From the NCBI GenBank assembly GCA_000434175.1, contig HF999778.1, forward strand, positions 39,553 through 57,396: 17,844 nucleotides of DNA, written 5' to 3'. Positions 1 through 8,235 of this stretch are shown one piece after another (within the stretch, counting starts at the first letter, position 1; each line of letters begins with the position of its first letter). The translations under genes were made by a program, and so were the position numbers. This DNA is from Mycoplasma sp. CAG:611. Lineage in GTDB: Bacteria; Bacillota_I; Bacilli_A; RF39; UBA660. A model generated the notes under the pieces. It saw only the letters and a list, made by a program, of their open reading frames with translations. It did not search any database and was not told where the DNA came from.

Positions 1-546
1 TCTTTTTTTAAGATTGTTTTTTACGATATTATAAAATTCTTCTAATTGAGTTTTACAATAATATATAGCAGAATATATTTTAGTTATATTTCTTACAAGT
101 AAATAATTACTTGGTGACATATATATTTCTTTATCTATTTCATTATTTAAACTTATATAATATTCTTCTAATTCATTTAATTTATTAAATATATCTTCGT
201 ATATTTTTTTATATTCATCAATATCAATATCTTTATAAGATGTTGTTTTATTATGTAATAAACTTAATAAATATATTATTTCTTCACTTTTTTCATAATT
301 AGACATATCACTTGAATTTATATATTCATATATTTCATATAGATCATTTCTATCTTTATTATAAACATTAGGAAAATAATTAAAGTTTTTTAAATGTAAA
401 TAATTAAATATATCTAATATATTATTTTTATTTCTTTTTAAAACATATTTATTATTTTTTGTTTCTATTATTTTTACATTATTTTTATATTCATAACCTG
501 TTGGGATTATATTATATTTTTTTAAAAAACTTCGTTCATTGTTCAT
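1..546 (-). CDS. YsxE/CotS-like spore coat kinase-fold protein (partial, C-terminus off window)
   Basis: An open frame of 182 codons starts at the ATG at 546 and runs off the left edge without a stop. The start is fixed because the other nearby ATG (539) hits a stop after five codons. It overlaps the end of the upstream spoVID-like gene by 11 bases, so the two are probably translationally coupled. The visible N-terminal part reads like the start of the CotS/YsxE aminoglycoside-phosphotransferase fold: a short beta hairpin with KIIETKNNKYVLKR (about residues 24-37), a segment ending in NYFPNVYN, then YLLSLLHNKTT (about 94-104). The catalytic loop would lie beyond the window edge. Family knowledge: YsxE follows spoVID in Bacillus and is a spore coat protein. 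The assignment rests on this gene order plus fold-like motifs, so it is inference. No enzymatic activity can be claimed. Confidence 0.6.
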   Translation of the reverse strand, partial: MNNERSFLKKYNIIPTGYEYKNNVKIIETKNNKYVLKRNKNNILDIFNYLHLKNFNYFPNVYNKDRNDLYEIYEYINSSDMSNYEKSEEIIYLLSLLHNKTTSYKDIDIDEYKKIYEDIFNKLNELEEYYISLNNEIDKEIYMSPSNYLLVRNITKIYSAIYYCKTQLEEFYNIVKNNLKKR

Positions 547-1210
547 TTTTTACATCAGGTAATACTAGTTTCATTCCACATTTGATATCTTTTACATCAT
601 TATAATCATATACTTTTTCTTTATTTATTTTATATTTATTACAAATAGAGTCAATTGTATCTGTTTCATTAACTAAATATACAATGTATGTTGTATAAGT
701 ATCACTTGTAACATCATTAAATACTTCTTTTTTAGTATCTGTAATTATATTAAGTGGTGTATTATCTCTTTCTTCATCATAATTAAAAACAATATTTAAA
801 TCATCTGTTTTTTCAGATTCCTCTTTTTCTTTAATTTCTTGTTCTTCTTTTCTAACACTTACTTCTTCTTTTTCTTTAACTTCTTTTTTTACTAAATTAT
901 CTATAACTAAATCAATATTAATTCTAAGAACTTCATTATCTATAATATCATAGTAAAAATCATCTATATCTATCGTAGCATCAAATGTATCATAATCATC
1001 ACTTATAGCTATTTCACAAGGTATTTTATAGCTATATTCTTCCTCTTGTATACTTGCTTTAGTAAGTTTATATTTTCCTTTAACATAAAAGTTACCTGTG
1101 ATTAAATCTTCTCCTTTAAGTTGTAAATCATTATCAAGAGATATACTAACTAAATCTCCAATTGTATTTTTAAATGTTATATCCTTCGTAAAAGGAATTA
1201 TTTGTTTCAT
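536..1210 (-). CDS. SpoVID-like protein with C-terminal LysM domain
   Basis: 224 residues; the ATG at 1210 follows a strong AAGGAGG eight bases upstream. Residues 1-107 are a beta-rich domain with alternating motifs such as VSISLDNDLQLKGEDLITG, YSYKIPCEIAISDD and IDIDDFYYDI, which resemble the N-terminal domain of the spore coat morphogenetic protein SpoVID. Residues 108-150 are a Lys/Glu-rich linker. Residues 174-219 form a LysM fold (TYIVYLVNETDTIDSICNKY ... YNDVKDIKCGMKLVLP), which binds N-acetylglucosamine polymers such as peptidoglycan. There is no signal peptide or membrane segment, so it should be cytoplasmic or mother-cell located, as SpoVID is. It lies between a lon-coupled gene and a YsxE-like gene, matching the Bacillus lon...spoVID-ysxE order. 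At 224 residues it is much shorter than B. subtilis SpoVID, mainly through a short linker. Whether this organism sporulates cannot be judged here; the protein may serve another coat or envelope role. Confidence 0.65.
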   Translation of the reverse strand: MKQIIPFTKDITFKNTIGDLVSISLDNDLQLKGEDLITGNFYVKGKYKLTKASIQEEEYSYKIPCEIAISDDYDTFDATIDIDDFYYDIIDNEVLRINIDLVIDNLVKKEVKEKEEVSVRKEEQEIKEKEESEKTDDLNIVFNYDEERDNTPLNIITDTKKEVFNDVTSDTYTTYIVYLVNETDTIDSICNKYKINKEKVYDYNDVKDIKCGMKLVLPDVKNEQ

Positions 1211-1254
1211 ATATTTTTCCTCCTTATATATTCAGTTAAATATATGTATAAAAA

Positions 1255-1282
1255 TTAAAAAAAGAATTAATATTCTAATTCT
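1255..1282 (-). terminator. Weak intrinsic terminator after the 233-residue gene
   Basis: On the minus strand AGAATTA and TAATTCT form a 7-bp A/T-rich stem (1263-1269 with 1276-1282) around a 6-base loop, followed by seven T. The stem overlaps the last codons and stop of the upstream gene. With only one G-C pair it is weak and may only reduce readthrough into the SpoVID-like gene. Confidence 0.4.
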
Positions 1283-1968
1283 TCTAATTTTTTTCTTACA
1301 ACTTCTTTTAAGGCATCTACTTTTATATACATTTCTTCACAACTATATTCTTTTACAAAATCATTTAAATAATATAAATGATTACAGGCAGAACTTATAA
1401 TACTAGGTTTATTAAATTCTTTATATATTTCACTATCTTTATTATTAGCAAGATATATATAATAAATAAGATATATTACATAATCATATTTAATTAGATC
1501 TCTATAATAATGATTAATAAAATTTTTATATTTTTGATTGTTTTTAAAGTTTCTTTCTATTATTTCTTCTTTTATTAATCTTTCTTTTCCATCATTTGTT
1601 TCAACAATATTATTTCTTTCTCCAACAAGTTCATTTAATAAATTCCATTTAATTAAAAAATCTTCATCATCTTTATCTTCTTTTAATATTTCTCTTCCAC
1701 TTACAACAAACATTGATATAGCTTCTTTTAAATTGTTAGAAAAAGATGCTCTATATGGATAATCTATAGCAAGTTCAAAAAGTATTTTTAAATTAGCATT
1801 AAATAAATCTTTTCTTTTATATTGTTCTTTTAATACATCAAAACAATTATTTACTATATCACTTTTCATTTTTAAATATAAATAACCTAATTCAGTATCT
1901 GTTAATTCTTCACTTATATTGCAAGTAATTTGATATTTATTTAATAAATCATATATTGTTTCTTTCAT
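1267..1968 (-). CDS. Hypothetical protein translationally coupled to lon
   Basis: 233 residues, not recognised. The ATG at 1968 overlaps the lon stop (ATGA), and its ribosome site AAGGAG lies inside the last codons of lon, so it should be made in step with Lon. The sequence is highly charged and predicted mostly helical. It has no signal peptide and no clear membrane segment; the most hydrophobic stretch is VIYLIYYIYLAN, about residues 164-175. There are three Cys (16, 42, 195) with no metal-binding spacing. Aromatic residues cluster in the C-terminal half (NHYYRDLIKYDYVIYLIYYI). The tight link suggests a Lon partner, adaptor or substrate-related role, but this rests on position alone. In Bacillus lon is followed by ysxC and the hem genes, and this protein resembles none of them. 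Confidence 0.7.
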   Translation of the reverse strand: MKETIYDLLNKYQITCNISEELTDTELGYLYLKMKSDIVNNCFDVLKEQYKRKDLFNANLKILFELAIDYPYRASFSNNLKEAISMFVVSGREILKEDKDDEDFLIKWNLLNELVGERNNIVETNDGKERLIKEEIIERNFKNNQKYKNFINHYYRDLIKYDYVIYLIYYIYLANNKDSEIYKEFNKPSIISSACNHLYYLNDFVKEYSCEEMYIKVDALKEVVRKKLEELEY

Positions 1969-4274
1969 AATTTAATCTCCTTTAATACTTCCTCATAATT
2001 AGAAACATAAACAAACTTTATATTCTTTTTTATAACTTCATCTAAAACTTCTACATCTTTTTCATTTTCTTTAGGAAGTATTACTTTTTTAATATTATTA
2101 TTACTAGCACCAATTATTTTTTCTTTTATTTTTCCTACAGGTAAAATATTACCTCTTAATGTTATTTCTCCTGTTAAAGCTAAATAACTAGATATTTGTT
2201 TATTTTTTAAAGCACTTATTAAAGCCGTAGTAATAGCTATTCCTGCGCTTGGACCTTCTTTTTTAACTGCTCCTTCTGGAACATGAAGATGAATATCTAT
2301 ATTATTTAACATGTCAAAATCTATTTTTAATTTATCACAATTACTTTTGATATAACTAAGAGCTATTTTTACACTTTCTTTAAAAACATCACCAAGAAGA
2401 CCTGTTGTTATTATATTTCCATTTCCCTTATATGTATTAATTTCTATTTTTAGTAATTCTCCTCCTATAGTAGTATAACTAAGAGCATTAACTATTCCTA
2501 TTGTATTAGAATATGTATTATTATTTAAAGAATATTTTTCTTTTCCTAAATATTGTAAAATTTGTTTTTCATCAATTATATATTTTTTATTTTTATTATT
2601 TATAGCAAGTTCTGTTACTATTTTTCTTAATATTTTATCTATCATTCTTTCTAAAGATCTTATACCTGATTCTTTTGTATAATTTTTTATTATTTTTTCA
2701 TATGCCTTATCTGTAAATGTTACATCATCAAATGTTAAAGCATTTTCTTTTAACTCTTTTTTTATTAAATACGATTTACAAATATTTAATTTTTCGTATT
2801 CACTATATCCTTCAATTTCAATTATTTCTAATCTATCTTTTAATGCTAAAGGTATATTTTCTACATCATTAGCAGTAGTTATAAACATTACTTTCGACAA
2901 ATCAAAACATTCTTCGACATAATTATCAACAAAATATTTATTCTGTTCTTTATCTAGTACTTCGAGTAAACTACTTGCAGGATCTCCTTTTATATCTTTA
3001 CAAAGTTTATCTATTTCATCAATTACAAATACCGGATTATTACTTCCACATTTTTTTATTCCTTGAATTATTTTACCAGGAAAAGCCCCAATGTATGTTC
3101 TTCTGTTACCCATAATTTCAGATGAATCATTAAGACCTCCAACAGATATTTTAACATATTTTCTATTCATTGCTTTAGCAATACTTTTGCAAAGAGTTGT
3201 TTTCCCAACCCCTGGAGGACCAACCAAACATATAACAGAACTATTGGTGTTTTTTGTTCTAGTTCTTAACGCCAAGTACTCAACTATCCTATCTTTAACA
3301 TCATTTAAACCATAATGTGTTTCATCAAGTATTTTTTTTGCTAAAATTAAATCTTTATTATCCGTTGTACTTTTATTCCAAGGTAAATTTAATAATAAAT
3401 CAATATAACTTCTTATAATACTACATTCTGGGCTATTAACTGAAGTTGATTCATATTTTTTTAATTCTTCATTTAATTTATTTTTAACACTTAAAGGACA
3501 TTTAACTTTATCTATTTTTTCTTTTAAATTTATATATTCTTCATCTTTATCATAACTTATACCAAGTTCTTCTTTTACTACTTTTAACTTTTCTTGTAAA
3601 AGGAAATTCTTTTGATAATCATCTAAATTTTTCGATAAATGTTCTTCAATCATTGATTCAAACTCAACAATTTTTAATTCTTCATTTATATCTTCAAGAA
3701 TCATACATACCCTAACAACAGGATTAATTTCATATAAATATTCTAATTTTCTTTCATAACTTTCTTTTAAAATAGGACTAACTAAATCTGTTAAAGTATC
3801 TATTCCTAAATTAGGATTTAATAAAGATAAAATACTATTACTAATGCTTGAATCTTTATCTATATAATATTCAACTTGTTTAATTAAACTTCTTGAAAAA
3901 GCATTTTCTTCAACTTTCTCTATTTTTTCGTAATTAATTGGACTAACACTTGCTAGAATATTTAAATCTTCTTTATCATAACTATTTATATATAAACGAT
4001 TTATTCCTTTTATTACGATTCTTGTTTTGTTATTAGGAAGTTCTATATTCATTGTAATATTACCAAGTACTCCAATTTGTGGTAACTTATTTATATTATT
4101 ATCTTTATCTAATACATCACTATAATTAACAATTAAAATATATTTATCATAATAAGAACACGCGATTTTAATTAATTCTTTATTTTGTTCATTATCAAGT
4201 TCAAGTCTAATTTCATCGTGAGGAAAAAGAATATTATTTCTTAATATAAGAACGGGTAATGTAGTTATGTTCAA
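1965..4274 (-). CDS. lon: ATP-dependent protease Lon (LonA type)
   Basis: About 770 residues, the usual LonA length. Order: N-terminal substrate-binding domain opening with LPVLILRNNILFP, a long helical segment ending with FLLQEKLKVVKEELG (about 225-240), the AAA+ module with Walker A GPPGVGKTT (about 352-360), Walker B PVFVIDEIDK, and the C-terminal protease domain. The catalytic Ser lies in KKEGPSAGIAI (about residue 676) and the catalytic Lys in LPVGKIKEK (about 717), so both members of the dyad are present. It degrades misfolded and regulatory proteins in the cytoplasm. The start is uncertain. A GTG at 4283 lies only two bases after AGGAGG, which is too close, so the TTG at 4274 (11 bases from the site) is preferred. 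A promoter lies just upstream, with no visible CIRCE or CtsR-type operator. It heads an operon with the 233-residue gene and probably the SpoVID-like and YsxE-like genes. Confidence 0.97.
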   Translation of the reverse strand: MNITTLPVLILRNNILFPHDEIRLELDNEQNKELIKIACSYYDKYILIVNYSDVLDKDNNINKLPQIGVLGNITMNIELPNNKTRIVIKGINRLYINSYDKEDLNILASVSPINYEKIEKVEENAFSRSLIKQVEYYIDKDSSISNSILSLLNPNLGIDTLTDLVSPILKESYERKLEYLYEINPVVRVCMILEDINEELKIVEFESMIEEHLSKNLDDYQKNFLLQEKLKVVKEELGISYDKDEEYINLKEKIDKVKCPLSVKNKLNEELKKYESTSVNSPECSIIRSYIDLLLNLPWNKSTTDNKDLILAKKILDETHYGLNDVKDRIVEYLALRTRTKNTNSSVICLVGPPGVGKTTLCKSIAKAMNRKYVKISVGGLNDSSEIMGNRRTYIGAFPGKIIQGIKKCGSNNPVFVIDEIDKLCKDIKGDPASSLLEVLDKEQNKYFVDNYVEECFDLSKVMFITTANDVENIPLALKDRLEIIEIEGYSEYEKLNICKSYLIKKELKENALTFDDVTFTDKAYEKIIKNYTKESGIRSLERMIDKILRKIVTELAINNKNKKYIIDEKQILQYLGKEKYSLNNNTYSNTIGIVNALSYTTIGGELLKIEINTYKGNGNIITTGLLGDVFKESVKIALSYIKSNCDKLKIDFDMLNNIDIHLHVPEGAVKKEGPSAGIAITTALISALKNKQISSYLALTGEITLRGNILPVGKIKEKIIGASNNNIKKVILPKENEKDVEVLDEVIKKNIKFVYVSNYEEVLKEIKL

Positions 4275-4309
4275 AATAATCACTTCCTCCTGTTAAATTA
4301 TTACTTACT

Positions 4310-4337
4310 ATTATACTTATATTTTTTATTTAATCAA
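4310..4337 (-). promoter_or_regulatory. Promoter of the lon operon
   Basis: Minus strand TTGATT (4332-4337), 16-base spacer, TATAAT (4310-4315), about 20 bases before the AGGAGG of lon. The perfect -10 and the position between the miaA terminator and lon make it convincing as a vegetative promoter, but A/T-rich DNA yields many look-alikes. Confidence 0.6.
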
Positions 4338-4371
4338 GCATATTTTAAAAAAAGAAGAAAAAAATAATTTT

Positions 4372-4406
4372 AAAAAAAATAACACTTAGTTTTATAACTA
4401 AATGTT
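4372..4406 (-). terminator. Intrinsic terminator of miaA
   Basis: AACATTTAGTT and AACTAAGTGTT form an 11-bp stem with one G-U pair (4396-4406 with 4381-4391) around the loop ATAA. A T follows eight positions long (4372-4379 as A on the + strand). It begins three bases after the miaA stop. Confidence 0.85.
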
Positions 4407-4408
4407 AT

Positions 4409-5266
4409 TTAAGATAATATCTCTTTTATTATATCTTCTTCATCAATTTCATCTAAATTATACCATTTTATATCAGAAAATTGATTTTTAAAAAATGTAA
4501 GTTGTCTTTTAGCATATCTTCTTGAATTCAATTTAATTTTATCAATTGCTTCATCTAAAGTTAATTTTTTATCAAAATATAAATATAATTCTTTATATCC
4601 AATTGCGGTATTAATAGCTCTTGTATGAATATTTTTTTGATACAAGTTATATGCTTCTTGGGTTAAACCTTCTTTAATCATTCTATCTACACGTAAATTT
4701 ATATTATTATATAAATTATCTTTTTTTCTTGTTAAACAAATTAATTTAAAATCATATAATTTAACATTTTTATTACTAGTACTTTCTACATTATTTTCTA
4801 TTTTTTGTAAAGCTCTTTCCACTCTTCTTCTGTTATTAAAATCTATTTCTATGGAGTTATTAATAGATTTGATTTTACTTACTAATTCTTCAAGAGTATA
4901 TTTAGAATAATCGTTAGTAATATTTTCTTCATCAAATTTATAATCATATAATAATGCTTTTAAATATAATCCTGTCCCTCCAACAATTAAAACATTTTTA
5001 TTTTCTTTTAATAATTCATTTAAAATTTTTCTAGCATCTTTTTGATAAGCACAAACATTATAATCATCAAAAACACTTTTTGTATTTATTAAATAGTGTT
5101 TTATTCCTTGCATTTCTTCTTCTTTTATTTTAGCTGTTCCTATATTTAATTCTTTATATATTTGCATGCTGTCACAGTTAATTATAGATGCATTAAGTTT
5201 TTTTGCAAGTTTAATGGACAAGTTAGTTTTACCTACACCTGTTGGTCCCGTTATAACATATATCAA
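4409..5266 (-). CDS. miaA: tRNA dimethylallyltransferase MiaA
   Basis: About 285 residues, near the family norm. MiaA transfers a dimethylallyl group to N6 of A37 in tRNAs reading UNN codons, which helps reading accuracy. Motifs in order: P-loop GPTGVGKT (residues 7-14 from the chosen start), NCDSMQIYKELNIGTAK, GGTGLYLKAL, NRRRVERALQ, the AIGYKEL segment and SRRYAKRQLTFFK near the C-terminus. The frame opens with GTG at 5275, but this sits inside the AGAAGGTG ribosome site. The TTG at 5266, about six bases after AGGTG, gives MIYVITGPTGVGKT, the typical MiaA N-terminus, and is preferred. The gene has its own promoter and terminator, so it is monocistronic. The usual partner gene hfq is not next to it. 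Confidence 0.96.
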   Translation of the reverse strand: MIYVITGPTGVGKTNLSIKLAKKLNASIINCDSMQIYKELNIGTAKIKEEEMQGIKHYLINTKSVFDDYNVCAYQKDARKILNELLKENKNVLIVGGTGLYLKALLYDYKFDEENITNDYSKYTLEELVSKIKSINNSIEIDFNNRRRVERALQKIENNVESTSNKNVKLYDFKLICLTRKKDNLYNNINLRVDRMIKEGLTQEAYNLYQKNIHTRAINTAIGYKELYLYFDKKLTLDEAIDKIKLNSRRYAKRQLTFFKNQFSDIKWYNLDEIDEEDIIKEILS

Positions 5267-5286
5267 AAATATCACCTTCTTTAAAC

Positions 5287-5327
5287 AGCAAAATTATATC
5301 ATAAATTTTTGTAAAAAGCAAAATTAT
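5287..5327. repeat. 11-bp direct repeat overlapping the miaA promoter
   Basis: AGCAAAATTAT occurs twice, at 5287-5297 and 5317-5327, exactly 30 bases apart. One copy covers the -10 box and the other covers the -35 box. The spacing of about three helical turns would suit a dimeric regulator, but the motif is A/T-rich and could be chance. Confidence 0.35.
5293..5321 (-). promoter_or_regulatory. miaA promoter with extended -10
   Basis: Minus strand TTGCTT (5316-5321), 17-base spacer, TGATATAAT giving an extended -10 with TATAAT at 5293-5298. It lies between the ezrA terminator and the miaA ribosome site. Confidence 0.65.
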
Positions 5328-5342
5328 CACTTTAATTTATAC

Positions 5343-5372
5343 AAAAAAGATACTTTATTATATTAAAGTATC
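5343..5372 (-). terminator. Intrinsic terminator of ezrA
   Basis: GATACTTTA and TAAAGTATC form a perfect 9-bp stem (5364-5372 with 5349-5357) around a 6-base loop, followed by six T (5343-5348). It starts 12 bases after the ezrA stop. Confidence 0.88.
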
Positions 5373-5383
5373 CTAAATAAACA

Positions 5384-7096
5384 TTAATTTTTATACAAAT
5401 TTAACATTTTATTATATATATCCGGTTCTACTATTTTAATAGCCGCGATAGAAGTTTCTAAACTTAATTTATAACTTCCTTCAAAAAATAGTTTACTTGC
5501 AATATCAAGACCTCTTTCAATGTCTTTATCTAAGGGTTTATATCTATTTCCATATACAATAATCATTTCTGCTAATTTTGCTGTTTTAATCATTTCTGTT
5601 GTTGTATTAAAAAGCTTTAATGATAAATCCCTTGCTGTATCAACTCTTATATTTAAAGTTTTAATTGTAATTGGCGTTTTATCTAACTCTTTTATTATTT
5701 CTAAAATTGCATCATTAGCCTCAGATAATTCTACAAAATAATTACTTGTAATAATAGGAAGTGGATAATTTCTTATGCTAGTTTTACATTTAGATAAAAG
5801 TGCTGTTATTTCTTTTAATTGTTCCCTTGCTCTTTGTTCATCTTCTTGCATACTTCCAAGAGATTTTAAACAAATATCTAAATCATTTTCAGTAGTAGCA
5901 AGTTTATTTGATAAACTTTCAATTTCCTCTTTTAATGAAGAATATGGTTCTTTTTTTGTTTTTAAATCTTTGACTATTATATTATATGATTTATTTATTT
6001 CATAAAGATTTTTATTTACATTTTCTAATTCTTGTAAATCATCTTCACTTAAATTATACATATTTTTAATATCATTTAATTGTTCATAAATATCTGTAAC
6101 TATTTTATTTATTTTACTAATTTTATTTTTAAATGTTTTAGCTTCTTCATCAAATATTTTTTTACTTCTTTTTTCTATTTCAAAATCATTTATTAAATTA
6201 TCTAAATAATCTAAAAATGTTTTTAGTTCTAACATACTATCTTCTAAATTAAGTATTTTTACCTTATCAAGTATTTCTTTTACTTTTTTTTCAATCTGTT
6301 CAATATTATAATCAACATTTAAATAAGACAAAGGATAGTTTTTACTTAATAAAGTTTTATAAGTTTCTTTAATTTCTTCAATCCTTGAAGGAATAATTTT
6401 ATTAGTTAATAAAAGTAAATCTGGTACTTCTTCGATTACTGTAGATATGTGAGCAATCATTTCATCTAATACTTTTACACTTGACACTATTTCACTATAA
6501 TTGTTATTTTCCATGATTGTTTCAAATTCTTGAAATCTTTTTTCAATATTTTCAAATTGAAGTTCAATATATTTATCAATGTCCCCATATGAAGCTTGAT
6601 TTGTAGTAAAAGTTCTTTCTAAATCACGAAATTTACTTTTAAGTTTTGTAACTATAGCTCTATTTCTTTCTTCACTCATAGTTACTTCTCTTATTTCATC
6701 AAGTAAATTATCAGTAGATACACGAAGTTTATATATTTCCATTTCAAGTTCCATTATTTTTTGTTTAGCATTTTTTATATCATTAGCATCGATTAACCCA
6801 TCTATTTCAAGAAGCATATCTGTTATTACTTGAAAACGATTTTCTTTTATAACACGGTATCTTTCTTTCCATTCTTCATATTTACTTTCTAATTTTTCGT
6901 TTTTAACAATAACTTCTATTTTAGCAAGTTCAGTTGCAATTGGTGTTGATACGATTAAATTTCTTTGGCGTTCCAATTCTTGAACTTGTTTTTGTAAATT
7001 AATAACCCTTTTTTTCTTTAACAGAATAATAAGGAAAATAACAAAAAGTATAAAAACAACTCCTGCAGAGATTAAATAAATACTTTGTTTATCCAT
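5384..7096 (-). CDS. ezrA: Septation ring formation regulator EzrA
   Basis: 570 residues, close to the roughly 562 of B. subtilis EzrA. One N-terminal membrane segment (about residues 6-28, rich in Ile, Leu, Val and Phe) is followed at once by KKKRV, which places the rest in the cytoplasm. The remainder is almost wholly helical, with heptad-like coiled coils (for example residues 30-60, 140-220, 310-430) that fit the spectrin-like repeats of the family. Family role: EzrA binds FtsZ, restrains Z-rings away from midcell and joins the divisome. Start ATG at 7096 after GGAG. The gene has its own promoter and terminator. It lies between the tRNA-modification gene and the nuclease/secretion genes with no sign of co-transcription with either. 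Assignment rests on architecture, length and Firmicute context; other coiled-coil membrane proteins are possible but less likely. Confidence 0.88.
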   Translation of the reverse strand: MDKQSIYLISAGVVFILFVIFLIILLKKKRVINLQKQVQELERQRNLIVSTPIATELAKIEVIVKNEKLESKYEEWKERYRVIKENRFQVITDMLLEIDGLIDANDIKNAKQKIMELEMEIYKLRVSTDNLLDEIREVTMSEERNRAIVTKLKSKFRDLERTFTTNQASYGDIDKYIELQFENIEKRFQEFETIMENNNYSEIVSSVKVLDEMIAHISTVIEEVPDLLLLTNKIIPSRIEEIKETYKTLLSKNYPLSYLNVDYNIEQIEKKVKEILDKVKILNLEDSMLELKTFLDYLDNLINDFEIEKRSKKIFDEEAKTFKNKISKINKIVTDIYEQLNDIKNMYNLSEDDLQELENVNKNLYEINKSYNIIVKDLKTKKEPYSSLKEEIESLSNKLATTENDLDICLKSLGSMQEDEQRAREQLKEITALLSKCKTSIRNYPLPIITSNYFVELSEANDAILEIIKELDKTPITIKTLNIRVDTARDLSLKLFNTTTEMIKTAKLAEMIIVYGNRYKPLDKDIERGLDIASKLFFEGSYKLSLETSIAAIKIVEPDIYNKMLNLYKN

Positions 7097-7122
7097 AAAA
7101 CCATCTCCATATCCTACTTATA

Positions 7123-7151
7123 ATGATACTATAAAATTAGTAATTTGTCTA
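7123..7151 (-). promoter_or_regulatory. Putative ezrA promoter
   Basis: Minus strand TAGACA (7146-7151), 17-base spacer, TATCAT (7123-7128), about 25 bases before the ezrA start. No terminator is obvious after the upstream nuclease gene, so some readthrough is possible. Confidence 0.45.
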
Positions 7152-7178
7152 TTATTGATATTTAATTTGTTTACAATT

Positions 7179-8114
7179 TTAAATTAATATTTTTTCTTCT
7201 TCATTAATTATTTTATATGTTGTTTCATATATGTTTTTATCAGTACAATATTCCATTACATAATAATCATTATATTTTGTCATTATTATTCCTATAGTGT
7301 TATTATGTCTTTCTTTTTTTATATTTTTATTTATATATTCTACATAATACTTTATTTGTCCTATATCAACATGTTCTAATTTTCTTGTTTTTAATTCTAT
7401 TACTACATAGCAATTATGTTCTATATTAAAAAACAATAAATCACATCTATGATTTCCTAGTCTTACTTCACTTCCTATAAAACTAAATCCAACACCTAGC
7501 TCCAAAACTATTTTTTCTATTTTTTCTAAAAGTATTTGTTTTAAAGTCTTTTCATCCATATTTTCTTCATCTACATTAGCAAATATTATAAATGGATTTT
7601 TAAATGTGTCTGTAAAATCAATATCTTCTTCTTTTGTTACTAGTTTTATATTATTTTTATCTGCTAAACTTAATCTTTCAAAAGCATTGCTTTTTATTTC
7701 TTGTTGTAATTCTCTTGAACTAAGATTATTTTTAACACTTATATTAATATAATAATTTCTTTTGTTAATATCTTTTATAGATAAAAGTAGACAAATATTT
7801 GTCCATGTCAATTCGGTCAGCACTGATGACCCTTTTTGCTTATCTTTATATTCTATATAAAATTTTCTCATCCTTTTTAAATTCTTCTCACTATAACCCT
7901 TACCATATTTTTTTGTTAATTCTTTACTCCAAGTTGCAATTAACTTATTTCCATATTGTGCTCTTTCTTCACCTCCTTGTGCTTCGATAAGTAACTTCCC
8001 TATTTCAAAGTTAGTATTAACTAAACTTTCATTTTTATAATAATTATACTTTCTTTGATTAATAATATCTTTTTCTATTAAACTTATTATTTCTTTTTTA
8101 TAATCTTTTTCCAT
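7179..8114 (-). CDS. DUF1016 / YhcG-family PDDEXK nuclease
   Basis: 311 residues from the ATG at 8114, which follows GGAGG by six bases. An upstream in-frame extension to 8162 lacks a ribosome site. The N-terminal half matches the YhcG helical domain: EIGKLLIEAQGGEERAQYG, then WSKELTKKYGKGYSEKNLKRM, then LTWTNICLLLSIKDINKRNY and NLSSRELQQEIKSNAFERL. The C-terminal half is the PDDEXK nuclease core: FSFIGSEVRLGNHRCDLLFF supplies the catalytic Asp, and YVVIELKTRKLE supplies the E-x-K pair, followed by DIGQIKYYVEYIN. All expected active-site residues are present. The family is widespread, horizontally mobile and often near defence or restriction genes, but its exact substrate is not established. 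It is a single gene with its own putative promoter, between ezrA and the secretion-like locus, and no partner toxin, methylase or helicase is visible. Confidence 0.9.
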   Translation of the reverse strand: MEKDYKKEIISLIEKDIINQRKYNYYKNESLVNTNFEIGKLLIEAQGGEERAQYGNKLIATWSKELTKKYGKGYSEKNLKRMRKFYIEYKDKQKGSSVLTELTWTNICLLLSIKDINKRNYYINISVKNNLSSRELQQEIKSNAFERLSLADKNNIKLVTKEEDIDFTDTFKNPFIIFANVDEENMDEKTLKQILLEKIEKIVLELGVGFSFIGSEVRLGNHRCDLLFFNIEHNCYVVIELKTRKLEHVDIGQIKYYVEYINKNIKKERHNNTIGIIMTKYNDYYVMEYCTDKNIYETTYKIINEEEKILI

Positions 8115-8133
8115 ATAAACCCTCCAGTTAGAT

Positions 8134-8162
8134 AGGTTAGCATATATAAAAATGGTTTGCAA
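8134..8162 (-). promoter_or_regulatory. Putative promoter of the DUF1016 nuclease gene
   Basis: Minus strand TTGCAA (8157-8162), 17-base spacer, TAACCT (8134-8139), nine bases before the GGAGG ribosome site. The boxes are only a moderate match and the leader would be very short. Confidence 0.35.
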
Positions 8163-8188
8163 ATGACATAAATTTCATTTTTCAAATA

Positions 8189-8218
8189 CAAAAAAAGATA
8201 AATTTTTGAAATTCATCT
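8189..8218 (-). terminator. Second intrinsic terminator between virB4-like and DUF1016 genes
   Basis: AGATGAATTT and AAATTTATCT make a 10-bp stem with one G-U pair (8209-8218 with 8196-8205) around a 3-base loop, followed by seven T. It lies about 85 bases beyond the main terminator of the secretion-like locus and would stop leftover readthrough before the nuclease gene. Confidence 0.65.
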
Positions 8219-8235
8219 TAAGGCTTAATTTTTAC

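Noticed and set aside
7810..7835. Short hairpin-like stretch in the DUF1016 gene.
   Set aside because: It lies within conserved coding sequence (the LTELTWTN motif) and is followed by an open frame, so coding explains it.
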